From Gloeotrichia echinulata CP02 (GTDB lineage: Bacteria > Cyanobacteriota > Cyanobacteriia > Cyanobacteriales > Nostocaceae): a stretch of DNA of 64,000 nucleotides. The notes below the pieces were generated by a model. That model did no database searches and was not told where the DNA came from. It saw only the letters and a list, made by a program, of their open reading frames with translations. Below, in pieces: positions 18,110-27,088 of the stretch. The DNA is taken from positions 4,779,001 to 4,843,000 of the forward strand of contig CP051187.1 of assembly GCA_038087035.1 (NCBI GenBank). Direction: 5' to 3'. Position 1 is the first letter of the stretch; each line of letters opens with the position of its first letter. The translations under genes and the position numbers were made by a program.

Positions 18110-18790
18110 CTAATCAATTAACCCTTCTTGTCTAGCTCGCATTTCCGTTTGAATTCTGATGTTTTTACCTTCTTCTGGATAAACGTCCAAAGCATCTTGC
18201 AGTTTACTCCAATAATGACGAACCATTCGTTCAGATATACACATCTTTTGAGCGATAATTTTATCTTGTAATCCTTGGTCAAATGCTAGGGTTAGCACCA
18301 TGAACCACTCGCGTTTAATCTCTAATCCAGAATTGATAGCTTTGATGTCTTTAGTATGAGTTAATCCCTGTAACGCCCAATCAACTCTGGTTAACATTTG
18401 TTGACTAGAAAGACTTTTATCCGCGACCGTAAAACCTCCTTTATGACTATCAATATCTGGTCTAATTCTCACCAGCGTTCTGATATGAGCGCTTTGAACA
18501 ACAATATTCAGGCTGGGGTAATCTTTCATGAGATTTTTGAGAAGTTGAACACCTACATCAGGACGTGCTGTTTCTCCCAGATTTTCGGGAATGGAAAGAT
18601 CCATAATTACGAGATCGGGTGGCGAAGCAGTCATCTGATTGAGAGCATTCGTCACATTTATAGCAGTGATTAATTCAGCCCCAGGGTAGTTTTGTCGCAG
18701 CACATCTACTGTTCCAGTTAAAACTGATTGATGATCATCAATAACCAGAATTTTGAGCAATGCTTTCTCAGAAAGAGCTTGTTTCATCAT
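18110..18790 (-). CDS. Response regulator with C-terminal HTH
   Basis: 226 residues. The receiver domain has the acidic pair at D18-D19 and the phosphoacceptor D64 in LVIMDLSIP, and a conserved Lys in FTVADKS. The C-terminal part has a diverged LuxR/NarL-type helix-turn-helix (QDKIIAQKMCISERMVRHYW). It is first in an operon with the CHASE2 kinase (36-bp gap), so the two form a two-component pair. Targets are unknown; the downstream DUF928 gene is a candidate. Confidence 0.9.
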   Translation of the reverse strand: MMKQALSEKALLKILVIDDHQSVLTGTVDVLRQNYPGAELITAINVTNALNQMTASPPDLVIMDLSIPENLGETARPDVGVQLLKNLMKDYPSLNIVVQSAHIRTLVRIRPDIDSHKGGFTVADKSLSSQQMLTRVDWALQGLTHTKDIKAINSGLEIKREWFMVLTLAFDQGLQDKIIAQKMCISERMVRHYWSKLQDALDVYPEEGKNIRIQTEMRARQEGLID

Positions 18791-18857
18791 TCACACCCTG
18801 TAGATTGGTTACATCAATACCTTCGCCAAAAAAAAGAGAATGAAGAGAGATGGCTGA

Positions 18858-18980
18858 TATAGCAGTCCTAAATGATTTGGTTTACCGATACAGGCTGTTG
18901 ACCGTTGACTGTTGAGTGTCAATTGTTAACACGCAACAGTCACTACTGATATTTTTTACAACCTAATGGGGATTGCTATA
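18858..18980. mobile_element. Small inverted-repeat element, family M6
   Basis: Ends TATAGCAGTCCTAAATGATT and AACCTAATGGGGATTGCTATA-like arms around GTTGACTGTTGAG/CAACAGTCA. About 123 bp, non-coding. Confidence 0.6.
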
Positions 18981-19786
18981 GTAAAGTAATTGTCTTGCAC
19001 AACCAGAACTCAGAAGCTACAAACAAACAGCCTATGTTCGACATACTAACACTGTTACAATGCCTGCAACCACAGATCAGTGCAAGTACGATTGTTTAGC
19101 TGCAACTTCCAGTTTATCGGTCTTGGTGTTTGATTAGCTGATGCACGCCTAGATTGAATATTATCGGGATTAGGCTGTCCTTTCTTCAAGGGTCTAAGGT
19201 CTAAGCTATTTTTTGACCCTAGACCCTTGACTTTTGACAACCTGAGCGCGAAATATACAATTTAAATGCGTAAAAGCTTATGATCTGAGATCTGGTTTAT
19301 GGGCGGTCTAGACAAATATGCAGCTACTAACCATTGTATTTACCGGGAGACACCGCTCTTACTGACCACTGAGAAAATCTCCCTGATTTGTGTAGTAATT
19401 TTTTACGTAATATCTGGTAAGTCTTCAGCCAAGACGCTCCTTTCCAATTCGCAATCAGAAAACCCAAATAAGGACAATAACGTAGACATGTAAAAGGATA
19501 ATTTGGGTACATAATGTCAAGTTCACAGGATATTTGTATTTATCCTTATTTTATTTTTTTAGAGAAAAATAGTGATGTGAACATGGCCTTTCGATTACGA
19601 ATCAATTGTCTAAAGTAGACAAAATGATTTTCAGAACGCGCTATTTTGATTTTTGATAAATGGATGTTGAAAACACGTGGATGTAAGATATTTTTTTGGC
19701 TAGCTTTGCAAAAACGCCATTATTTTGGCAATTTACAGAAAAATTGGTGTCAAGCAATAATCACTAAAATTTGCATTGACAAATAC
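18981..19786. other. Gene-free gap
   Basis: About 800 bp with no convincing gene. It contains an 11-bp inverted repeat TCAAGGGTCTA (19186-19196) and TAGACCCTTGA (19220-19230), and AT-rich sequence after 19500. Three ~61-64 codon frames here have no ribosome site or protein-like composition. Confidence 0.6.
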
Positions 19787-21199
19787 TCATAAATCAGTTA
19801 TCAATCTTGCCTTTCTCAAGACAAATTGTAGCGCGGTTTCTTCTTGGGAAATAATCTCGGCTTTTGCATCCATACCTGATTGTAGACGACACTGGTGATT
19901 GGCATTACCGAAGGAAAGACTTTCGGTTTTAATTGTGCCTTCAAAATAGCTAGCATCAGTAGTTCTGGAAGTTACTTTTTGTGTTTCTGCATTGTTATTT
20001 CCAGGTGTAATCGCATCTGGAGAAATAGCTTTTACGACACCTTTTAGAGTACCATAATCAGGATAGGGGCAAGCATCAATACGCAATAGCACTTGTTGAC
20101 CAACTGCCACATTTTGGATATCCTGAGTGGGAATTGCTGCCTTAATAATTAAAGGAGCATTATTAGGAGCAATTTCGGCAATAGCTTCGCTAACACGGAC
20201 TACTTGGCCTGGATTTCGTAAATTGAGCTTGAGAATGATGCCGTCCGATGTGGCACGAATAATGGTATTTTTTAATTGAGCTTGCAGTTGTTGTAGTTCT
20301 TTTTGAGATTGCTTGAGTTGGGTTTGTATTTCAACTCGCCGCTGAATTAAGCTTTGTTTTTCTTTGTTCAAAGTAGTAATTGTTGATTCACCTTTAGCTG
20401 TTTCTTGGGAAATGCGTTCTTCGGCAATATCAACCATTGCTCTAGTAGGATTGACGGCTGCTTTAGCTCCTTTAACTTTAGCATTTGCAATTTCAACATC
20501 TTTTTTTCCTGCTTCAAGTGCTGACTTTGTTTGCTCAACAACTAGCTTTTTCTGCTCAAATTCACGCCGACCAATTGCACCAATTTCTGTAAGTTCCTGA
20601 TAGCGATCGCGATCTATTTTTGCGAAATATAAATCTGCTTGGGCTTTTTGTAAGTTTGCATTCGCTTTTTGCCAAGTTGCTTCTGCTGCTAGTAATTCAC
20701 TGCGAGTCGTAATTTCGCGTTCTTGATACTCTCTTTCATTGCGTGATAAATCTGCATTTGCAGAAGCAATTATTGCTTCTATTAATCTTTTCTCAGCGAC
20801 AATTTGAGCATCTAAAAGTTTGATTTGAGTATCAATTTGAATTATTTGCAATCTACTCTGTTCGATATTTCCTTGTAATTGGCTTTTTTTGATAAGCATT
20901 TGCTCATCATTAAGTTTGGCGATTGCATCTCCCTCCTTAATAATTTGATTTTCTTTAACCAAGATACGTTCAATGGTTCCTTCTAGTTGTGGTTGGACTA
21001 AACGAATTTCTCCTATAGGACGTACAGTAGCAGGAGCTTTGACTGTGACATTATATTTAATCCATGCACAGAGAATAATTCCAGTACCAACACTACCTAA
21101 AAGAAATATTCCCGCCAAGGAAGTCCAAATACTAATAGGAGGAAGAAATTCGTTACTTTGAACGGACGGCAGAATTTTGCGATTATGGGTATAGAGCAT
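19787..21199 (-). CDS. HlyD-family secretion adaptor
   Basis: 470 residues from ATG at 21199 (MLYTHNRKILPSVQSNEF), preceded by CAGGT; a TTG start at 21220 is less likely. One TM helix is at about residues 25-45 (LAGIFLLGSVGTGIILCAWI), then a lipoyl half (LEGTIERILVKENQIIKEGD). A long alpha-helical hairpin follows, rich in Gln/Glu/Lys. The second lipoyl half (ATSDGIILKLNLRNPGQVV) and a beta-barrel close it. It connects the inner-membrane peptide exporter to an outer-membrane channel such as TolC, which is not in the window. It follows the C39 ABC transporter by a few bases. Confidence 0.92.
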   Translation of the reverse strand: MLYTHNRKILPSVQSNEFLPPISIWTSLAGIFLLGSVGTGIILCAWIKYNVTVKAPATVRPIGEIRLVQPQLEGTIERILVKENQIIKEGDAIAKLNDEQMLIKKSQLQGNIEQSRLQIIQIDTQIKLLDAQIVAEKRLIEAIIASANADLSRNEREYQEREITTRSELLAAEATWQKANANLQKAQADLYFAKIDRDRYQELTEIGAIGRREFEQKKLVVEQTKSALEAGKKDVEIANAKVKGAKAAVNPTRAMVDIAEERISQETAKGESTITTLNKEKQSLIQRRVEIQTQLKQSQKELQQLQAQLKNTIIRATSDGIILKLNLRNPGQVVRVSEAIAEIAPNNAPLIIKAAIPTQDIQNVAVGQQVLLRIDACPYPDYGTLKGVVKAISPDAITPGNNNAETQKVTSRTTDASYFEGTIKTESLSFGNANHQCRLQSGMDAKAEIISQEETALQFVLRKARLITDL

Positions 21200-21223
21200 A
21201 GTTACCTGAATAATTATCAAGAA

Positions 21224-23374
21224 TTACGGAGTTAAAAAGTCCAAATGTTCTCCAGATTGAGAGCGCAATTGTTCCAAAGAACCTTGAGTTTTCAATTTTC
21301 CTTGGTCTAACAACACAACCCAATCAGCACGATTAATTATCTTGGGACGATGAGTAATTAAAATCGTGGTTTTACCTTGGCGATGGTTAAACAATTGATC
21401 TAAAACTTGTGCTTCGCTCACTGGATCAAGTCCCCCGGTAGATTCATCTAAAATTAGCACTGGTGGATCTGTCACAATAGCTCTTGCTATTGCGAGTCGT
21501 TGACGTTGACCGCCAGAAATATTAGCGCCAAATTCTCCCAAAATAGTTTGATATTTGTCAGGAAGTTTACTGATAAACTCATCTGCATCAGCAATTTTGC
21601 AAGCTATGACAATCTGCTCAAAGGAAACATATGGCGCTCCTAATCGAAAATTTTCGATAATAGAACGACTCCAGAAATGAGCGTCTTGGGGAACTAAAAC
21701 AACTTGTTGACGCAGACAATCAAGAGACAGGTCTACCAGGTTATATATTCCAATCCGAATATTTCCAGATTGCAATGGATATAATCCTGAAATGAGTTTA
21801 GCTAAGGTGCTTTTACCACAACCAGATTTACCAATGATGGCGATAACTTTACCACCAGGAATGGTTAAAGAAAAGTTTTGTATCAGGTCAACTCGACCAG
21901 CATAATGAAAGTTAACATTACTGCAAACAATCTCATGACCTGGAGGAATTTTAACAATAGGCTTTTTGCTATCGTCTTGATTTTCTGGTGTAGCAGTTAT
22001 AACTTCCGTTAGACGTTGTGTAGCAGTTTTTGCTCGAGTAAATTCATCTACAAAACTGATTACAGTACTAATTAAGCCGACGAAATTACCATTCATCGAG
22101 TTAAAGGCTAATAGTTGACCGATGCTCAGATTTTCAGCTGGATTAATCACCAAATTTCCGCCAAACCAAAGCAACGCAATACTACCAATTCCCGAAACTA
22201 AGCCAGAGAATGTGTTATTGATAATGCCGATTTGAATTGTACTTAATGTCAGAGTAGAAATTTTACCAAATCTACTTTGAAATTCGTCCCAAAATTGCGG
22301 TGCTGCTGTAGTAGTTTTGAGAGTAAGTGCGCCTTTAAATGTCTCTACTAAAACGCCTTGAGCTTCTGCTTCTGTGACTAAAACCTCACGAGTTTTTTGT
22401 TGTAATTTGGGCTGAAACACAATTGTAGATATAGTCATCACTCCAGAAACAACTACAGCTACTAAAGTAAGTTTCCAGCTATATAAAGCCATGAGATTCA
22501 AAGAAATTATGGCAATAAAAAATTTGCTGGGTAGAGTGACAACGACTTGAGAAACTAACTGATTAATCTGGTTAATATCTCGCAGACGGCTCACAATTTC
22601 TCCACTGCGACGTGCTTCGTAGTAAGCAAGAGGTAGTTGCAAAATTTGCCGCCCAAATTCTAACACTAATCCTAATTGTAGACGTTGGGCAAAATGAGCG
22701 ATTAAGTTAGACTGTACCCAAGCAAGGCTGCTAGAAATGACATTCATCACTACCACAGCGATCGCCATAGTAGTGAGTAATTTTGTATCACCCCGAACTA
22801 GCACATCATCAGTGAGAATTTGCAGCAAAAAAGGAGAAGCTAAAGATAGCAATCCCAATAGCAGATTGAGGGGTAAAGCTTGCGCTAAAATAGCCCGATA
22901 AATCCAGACACGCCGAAAGAAATGCCAAAACCCACCAATTTGATCATCCGCTTGGGAAAAAAAGCGCATGGGATCTGGTTCAAGTAACAGGATTAACCAA
23001 TCTGTCCAACCTGCTGCTAAATCCTCTCTTGACAGATAAAGGAGACCTACAGCAGGATCAGCAATGAGAAATTTTTTGCCTTTCTTACCATATAAAACAA
23101 CCCAATGATTACCCTTCCAGTGAATAATTGCTGGTAGGGTTACTTCGTTTATTCGGTTGAGAAGTTCCGGTGAAGTTTTGACTGGACTAGCATTAAAACC
23201 AAGTGTCTCTGCTCCCCGTCGCAAACCCAATAAAGTGGTTCCAAATTGTCCAGTACCTACGGCTTCACGGATGCGGTTGAGAGTGAAATTATGTCCATAA
23301 TATTTGGCAATTGTAGCCAGACAAGCAGCCCCACAGTCTTCTTGACTATGTTGTTTTACAAATTGATATTTCAT
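21224..23374 (-). CDS. Peptidase-containing ABC transporter (C39 PCAT)
   Basis: 716 residues. The N-terminal C39 peptidase has Gln8 and the catalytic Cys14 in the DCGAACLATIAKYYG motif, the catalytic His in GNHWVVLYG and Asp in IADPAVG. It would cleave leaders after double Gly. Six TM helices follow at about residues 160-430. The ATPase has Walker A GKSGCGKSTLAK, signature NISGGQRQRLAIARA, Walker B VLILDES and H-loop ITHR. All key residues are present. Four double-glycine peptides lie just upstream and HlyD just downstream, giving a complete bacteriocin-like export unit. Confidence 0.95.
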   Translation of the reverse strand: MKYQFVKQHSQEDCGAACLATIAKYYGHNFTLNRIREAVGTGQFGTTLLGLRRGAETLGFNASPVKTSPELLNRINEVTLPAIIHWKGNHWVVLYGKKGKKFLIADPAVGLLYLSREDLAAGWTDWLILLLEPDPMRFFSQADDQIGGFWHFFRRVWIYRAILAQALPLNLLLGLLSLASPFLLQILTDDVLVRGDTKLLTTMAIAVVVMNVISSSLAWVQSNLIAHFAQRLQLGLVLEFGRQILQLPLAYYEARRSGEIVSRLRDINQINQLVSQVVVTLPSKFFIAIISLNLMALYSWKLTLVAVVVSGVMTISTIVFQPKLQQKTREVLVTEAEAQGVLVETFKGALTLKTTTAAPQFWDEFQSRFGKISTLTLSTIQIGIINNTFSGLVSGIGSIALLWFGGNLVINPAENLSIGQLLAFNSMNGNFVGLISTVISFVDEFTRAKTATQRLTEVITATPENQDDSKKPIVKIPPGHEIVCSNVNFHYAGRVDLIQNFSLTIPGGKVIAIIGKSGCGKSTLAKLISGLYPLQSGNIRIGIYNLVDLSLDCLRQQVVLVPQDAHFWSRSIIENFRLGAPYVSFEQIVIACKIADADEFISKLPDKYQTILGEFGANISGGQRQRLAIARAIVTDPPVLILDESTGGLDPVSEAQVLDQLFNHRQGKTTILITHRPKIINRADWVVLLDQGKLKTQGSLEQLRSQSGEHLDFLTP

Positions 23375-23398
23375 CAGTAAAATACCTTAAATAAGGAT

Positions 23399-23440
23399 AA
23401 ATAAAACAATAAAATACCTTGGTTTTTTATTGTTTTATTT
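23399..23440 (-). terminator. 16-bp perfect stem between precursor and transporter
   Basis: AAATAAAACAATAAAA at 23399-23414 pairs perfectly with 23425-23440 around a 10-base loop. It sits in the 77 bp between the 87-aa precursor gene and the transporter start. It may partly stop transcription, so that peptide is made in excess over transporter. Confidence 0.5.
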
Positions 23441-23451
23441 TAATCACAAAA

Positions 23452-23715
23452 TCAAGATATATTAATGCCAATGCTAAATTCCCAAAACATAGAGCCAGAT
23501 TCTTGAGTAATAAAAACATTCTTACCATATTCGGAAATATTTAATTGGCTTTTAGCAAAGGACATTTCTTTTCTAAATTGTAAAAATAAAGAATATCTTG
23601 AAATTGAACCACCGGCAGAAACTACTTCTTGTTCATGTTGAGATAAATCCAAAAATAGTGCAGGTTCTTTTGAGTTTAACCCTTCAGGATATGACAAATA
23701 TTCAATTGTTTCCAT
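23452..23715 (-). CDS. Double-glycine precursor peptide, 87 aa
   Basis: A leader of about 37 residues ends LFLDLSQHEQEVVSAGG, matching the C39 double-glycine consensus and the leaders of the next three genes. The ~50-residue core (SISRYSLFLQFRKEMSF...) has no Cys, so it is not a lanthipeptide substrate. The ATG at 23715 is preceded by an excellent GAGGAGG. It is immediately upstream of the C39 transporter on the same strand. It is probably a secreted peptide of bacteriocin or signalling type; the core family is not recognised. Confidence 0.75.
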   Translation of the reverse strand: METIEYLSYPEGLNSKEPALFLDLSQHEQEVVSAGGSISRYSLFLQFRKEMSFAKSQLNISEYGKNVFITQESGSMFWEFSIGINIS

Positions 23716-24005
23716 ATAAATGTAATTTTCCTCCTCAAATCAAGCTGTATGCAAATTGTTAAGGAACCAATTAGGATTATTATAATAACCCTAATTGGTT
23801 TGTAAGAGTAATGTCAGATTTTGGCTTTCGGCATGGAACGGCTATTTTTTACCAAGCTGATTACTACCCACATTTGTATTTTAGGAAGGAGTGTATTACT
23901 CCCATATAAAGCTCATCGCAGGGACTTCTACTGCTCGAACTTCAAATAAACCCAAAACCAGTAATGTAGTGCTTTCAACTTAGGAAGTGGCTATTTAAAG
24001 TACCA

Positions 24006-24212
24006 CTAGTACCATACAAACACATTAACTTCGCTTTCCTCTTTGGTTATGAGTTTCAGAGGTACAGAAGCAAATGTATTTGGAGTTTTTGCTGTTGGAG
24101 ATGCATATATTGCTTCAAAAAATTCAGCTTCACTGGAAGAACTGAAAATAGTACCACCAGCGACGATTTCTTGTTGCTCAACTGCTACTTCAACAAACAA
24201 TTGCTTAGACAT
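24006..24212 (-). CDS. Double-glycine precursor peptide, 68 aa
   Basis: Leader MSKQLFVEVAVEQQEIVAGG (20 residues) is of the same type as its neighbours. The core TIFSSSSEAEFFEAIYASPT plus ~28 residues lacks Cys. An AAAGGAGA site precedes the ATG at 24212. Upstream at 24272-24296 is a 25-bp sequence nearly identical to one upstream of the 25014-25232 precursor, so the two are likely controlled alike. The 293 bp between this gene and the 87-aa precursor hold no other open frame that I trust. Confidence 0.72.
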   Translation of the reverse strand: MSKQLFVEVAVEQQEIVAGGTIFSSSSEAEFFEAIYASPTAKTPNTFASVPLKLITKEESEVNVFVWY

Positions 24213-24271
24213 GTTGGAAATCTCCTTTAATTGAATGAGGGCGTGAGTCTCTTACCCGTTGTCTGGTCTTT

Positions 24272-24296
24272 AACTCCTCGCTTGATTCATACAATA
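24272..24296 (-). promoter_or_regulatory. Shared upstream element of precursor genes, copy 1
   Basis: On the minus strand it reads TATTGTAT, one variable base, then AATCAAGCGAGGAGTT, 60-85 bp before the 68-aa precursor start. The same sequence, with one mismatch, lies at 25308-25332. TATTGTAT could serve as a -10 region. It could also be a transcribed leader element or the relic of a duplicated gene start. Confidence 0.5.
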
Positions 24297-24484
24297 GCTG
24301 CTAGTAAATAGCTGAGTCATTCTAAGTTTCAGCAAAGTTTGTTTCCGGATTTTTAATAGTCTGGTGCATAATTAAGCCAGTGCTATTTCCAGAATTATTC
24401 TATAATAAACTGCTGATTTTTCAGGGTTTATCATCAGCATTTGATCAAATAATGCAACCTGATGAAGCTCCTATATAATTACCA

Positions 24485-24739
24485 TCACCATGACAACCAG
24501 CTTGTTTGTCTCATGCTTTGAGAAGCCGGAATAAAGGCGTTGACGGGAGGGGCTGCATTTATGAGGATGTTCCACCCATACAGTTCTTCTCCTGAAGTGA
24601 TAGCCACACCTCCAGGAGAAGCCGGGGTTTGAGCCAATAGCATGTAGATGAGATACTCAAATGGTCCACTACCACTCACAGTAGAAGCTTCTTCATCAAG
24701 AATTTCTCGTAAAATTAGACTTTTTCCGATTGTCTTCAT
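24485..24739 (-). CDS. Double-glycine precursor peptide, ASPGG family, 84 aa
   Basis: Start ATG at 24739 is chosen because AGGAG precedes it and MKTIGKSLILREILDEEAST forms a compact leader ending VSGSG. The longer frame to 24844 is unlikely. The core has YLIYMLLAQTPASPGGVAIT and GWNILINAAPPVNAF, shared almost residue for residue with the 72-aa paralogue at 25014. There is a C-terminal extension (IPASQSMRQTSWLSW) absent from that paralogue. There is no Cys. The cleavage site would be GSG or SG, not strict GG. Confidence 0.75.
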   Translation of the reverse strand: MKTIGKSLILREILDEEASTVSGSGPFEYLIYMLLAQTPASPGGVAITSGEELYGWNILINAAPPVNAFIPASQSMRQTSWLSW

Positions 24740-24938
24740 ATACTTATTCTCCTGAAAATAAAGATACGTTTTCCACAACCATTCTGGGACAAAGCTGATG
24801 TGTTCATGGCTAAAAATAGCCCAGTTATAAACAATAAAAATCACGAGAGAAGACTATTTAAAATCAATAGTCGAGAATAATAAAAAGTTGAAGGGTGAAA
24901 GGGAATAATGATTCCCTTCCCCTTTAACCTTTTTGCTA

Positions 24939-24967
24939 CCTCTGACAAAACTAGCTTTTGTCAGAGG
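24939..24967. terminator. 12-bp perfect stem hairpin between precursor genes
   Basis: CCTCTGACAAAA, a 5-base loop, then TTTTGTCAGAGG, between the precursor genes at 25014-25232 and 24485-24739. It lacks a T tract on the minus strand, so a stop or an RNA-processing site is possible. A weaker AAGGGAAT/ATTCCCTT repeat is just beyond at about 24898-24919. Confidence 0.5.
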
Positions 24968-25013
24968 TTTATTTCCTCAGATGATGTCAACAAGCTCAGG
25001 GAGAGGATACAAA

Positions 25014-25232
25014 CTAGAGACTAAAGATACTACCGACCGCAGGAGCTGCGTTGATGAGGATATTCCATCCATCCTGTATTTCTCCTACAGTAGCGGTAAC
25101 ACCTCCTGGAGAAGCCGAGGTTTGAGACAACAGTGAATAAATAAGATAGCTTAATGGTCCACCACCGCTAACAGTCGCAGATTCTTCAGCGGAAACTTCG
25201 GTAAAAAGTGCATTATTTTCGATAACTTGCAT
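25014..25232 (-). CDS. Double-glycine precursor peptide, ASPGG family, 72 aa
   Basis: The leader MQVIENNALFTEVSAEESAT ends VSGGG at residue 25. The core has YLIYSLLSQTSASPGGVTAT and GWNILINAAPAVGSIFSL and no Cys. AAGGAGT precedes the ATG at 25232. It is the first gene of the precursor series on the minus strand. The 25-bp shared element lies 76-100 bp upstream. With the 84-aa peptide it defines a core family whose most conserved parts are ASPGGV and GWNILINAAP. Confidence 0.78.
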   Translation of the reverse strand: MQVIENNALFTEVSAEESATVSGGGPLSYLIYSLLSQTSASPGGVTATVGEIQDGWNILINAAPAVGSIFSL

Positions 25233-25307
25233 GATTCTTTACTCCTTAATTAGGTTCTTGTCGGTGATCTAAAGCGATTAGTTGATGACCTTTTTTGTTT
25301 GTCGCTC

Positions 25308-25332
25308 AACTCCTCGCTTGATTAATACAATA
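25308..25332 (-). promoter_or_regulatory. Shared upstream element of precursor genes, copy 2
   Basis: Minus-strand TATTGTATT followed by AATCAAGCGAGGAGTT; it differs at one position from the copy at 24272-24296. It lies 76-100 bp before the 72-aa precursor start. Confidence 0.5.
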
Positions 25333-26002
25333 CAAGGAAGTTCTATGGGAGTCTTTACCAGTTGTTGTAAAGTTAATTACCATATTTAGAAAGCTTAATT
25401 GCACAATTATGTAAATGGAATTTCCGAAAAATACCTAAAAATTAAAATTTATTTTTTGGGAGGTTGTTACATATTTCACTTTTATAGTGAAACCAGGTAA
25501 AATGCCTAAACCACAAGCTTTTGATTGAATTTAGATATGCAGTTTTAGCTTATGCCTAATACCATTTATCAGTCAATTTGTAATAGATTTTACCCCATAT
25601 ATGCCAGTGTATAAGAGCAAGCGGGGGGAGTACAGAAGTGTGGGATAAGGTGCAATATTATAGAGGATTCGTATAAACAAGGTTGCTCAAAACTGCATTC
25701 AGAATCACAAAATTATACTTCTCCAGTTAATCTCAAGCCAAAAGAATCTGATGTTATACCAATTCAAAAAATCTTGGCAACACATCGATAATCTGTAGGG
25801 GCGCAAGGCCTTGCATCCCTACCCTATCTGTACCATTCTTTTTTCAAATTGCTATTATAAATAGACTCATAAATTGCTTATACAATCAGCTTCTAAAAAA
25901 TGATGAAAGCCACTATATATTCATACAAAAATCCTGTGGTTGTTTGTCGCCAAACCACAGGAGGAGCGCCAATAATCTTCAAAAATTTTACGGCTTAACT
26001 AC
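25333..26002. other. Gene-free gap with a small inverted-repeat element
   Basis: About 670 bp without a gene. At about 25756-25857 lies an element with ATACCAATTCAAAAAA and TTTTTTCAAATTGCTATT ends and the core TAGGGGCGCAAGG/CCTTGC. A weak hairpin CCTGTGGTTTG/CAAACCACAGG-like sequence is near 25931-25962, downstream of the 26003 gene. Nothing else is seen. Confidence 0.55.
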
Positions 26003-26431
26003 TCAGCTGCTTGCTAAGGTATTATCTAAAAGGCGAGCATGAATTACCAACAGTTGCTCTTGGCTACTAACTGGGGATCGTGGTGGTGGTAATTCAGTAT
26101 TAGGCCAGCTGGGTAAATTACTGCAAGGACATGACGCCGCCGGCATACCAAGATTTCGCCTAGGTACCGGCATATCGCAACGACCACAGGGGGATATATC
26201 CCATGCTGGTGTCAGCAGTTCGACAATAGTTTCATGGGTCCCATCAAGGTAACAGTCACCTGCTACTGGTGAAAGAATTGTCTGCCAGCAGTCTTCAAAT
26301 TCCTGACTATAGCGATCGCCCTTTAGCACTGATTGGGGCAACAAGTTTGTTGCACCATTGTCCGTCATTACCTTCTTACCCAACTGAAACCAGTAGGCAA
26401 GATATTGTCTAACTTCTTGTTGTGTTGCCAT
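26003..26431 (-). CDS. Conserved hypothetical protein with Cys clusters
   Basis: 142 residues. It starts MATQQEVRQYLAYWFQLGKK. A central CGRCDMP and CPCSNLP give four Cys in two pairs that could bind zinc. There is no signal peptide or TM helix. It resembles small conserved cyanobacterial hypotheticals, but I cannot name a family. It is 96 bp downstream of cobU on the same strand and may be co-transcribed. Confidence 0.65.
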   Translation of the reverse strand: MATQQEVRQYLAYWFQLGKKVMTDNGATNLLPQSVLKGDRYSQEFEDCWQTILSPVAGDCYLDGTHETIVELLTPAWDISPCGRCDMPVPRRNLGMPAASCPCSNLPSWPNTELPPPRSPVSSQEQLLVIHARLLDNTLASS

Positions 26432-26527
26432 ATCACAAGTTTAGATTTTGTTGGTCACATTTTGGCAGTTGAATTTTTAAGAAACACTTAAGAATATTTT
26501 CTCATTTGTCATTGAAACTCCTCACTC

Positions 26528-27088
26528 CTAACTTTTAACTCCCCATCCCCCCGGTGGCAATGGTGAACCCAAAACAGTGAGATTCAATACATGTCCTCCT
26601 GTGACCAAATATACGGTGTCACAGAGCAATCCTAATTGACGTACCAAAGAACCCAGGCGATCGCGAAATGTCCGACCTATAGGATAAGCTGGCACTACAC
26701 CCCAACCGGTTTCTTCGGCGACAAATACCAGATTAGCCGCAACCAGCTGCACTGTTTCGAGAAACTCTGTCAGGGTGTTTTCCCAGCTAACCTCATCTTG
26801 ATCTAGGAGATTAGCTACCCAAGTTCCTAAAGAATCAATCAACAAGCAAGTATCTGGCTTGGCGTCAGCTAGGGTAGCAGACAGTTCCACAGGTACTAAG
26901 AGAGTTTCCCAATTTTGGGGACGGCGTTTTTGGTGTTGTTGAATGCGTTTGTGCCACTCTTGGTCAGATGGGTTATCCATCGCTGTGGCTACGTAAACAA
27001 CTCCTTTACCAGACTGCATTACCAGCGTTTCTGCCCATTCACTTTTACCAGATCTTGCAGGTCCAGTGACTAAGATGACTTTACCCAA
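26528..27088 (-). CDS. cobU: Adenosylcobinamide kinase / guanylyltransferase
   Basis: 186 residues, normal for CobU/CobP. It phosphorylates adenosylcobinamide and then transfers GMP to it, in nucleotide-loop assembly of cobalamin. The P-loop GPARSGKSEWAE is at residues 9-20. The conserved RIQQHQKRRPQNWETL carries the probable active-site His. LLIDSLGTWVANLL, VFVAEETGWGVVP and RTFRDRLGSLVRQLG are further family signatures. It is divergent from the 27301 gene with a ~210-bp gap. No other cobalamin genes are in view. Confidence 0.93.
   Translation of the reverse strand: MGKVILVTGPARSGKSEWAETLVMQSGKGVVYVATAMDNPSDQEWHKRIQQHQKRRPQNWETLLVPVELSATLADAKPDTCLLIDSLGTWVANLLDQDEVSWENTLTEFLETVQLVAANLVFVAEETGWGVVPAYPIGRTFRDRLGSLVRQLGLLCDTVYLVTGGHVLNLTVLGSPLPPGGWGVKS

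Noticed and set aside
19055..19512. Three 61-64 codon frames in the gap after the response regulator
   Set aside because: No ribosome site and no protein-like pattern; one overlaps an inverted repeat.
25931..25962. Riboswitch upstream of cobU
   Set aside because: cobU starts at 27088 on the minus strand and its upstream region (27089-27300) shows no B12-box-like sequence; the hairpin near 25.9 kb is downstream of the operon.
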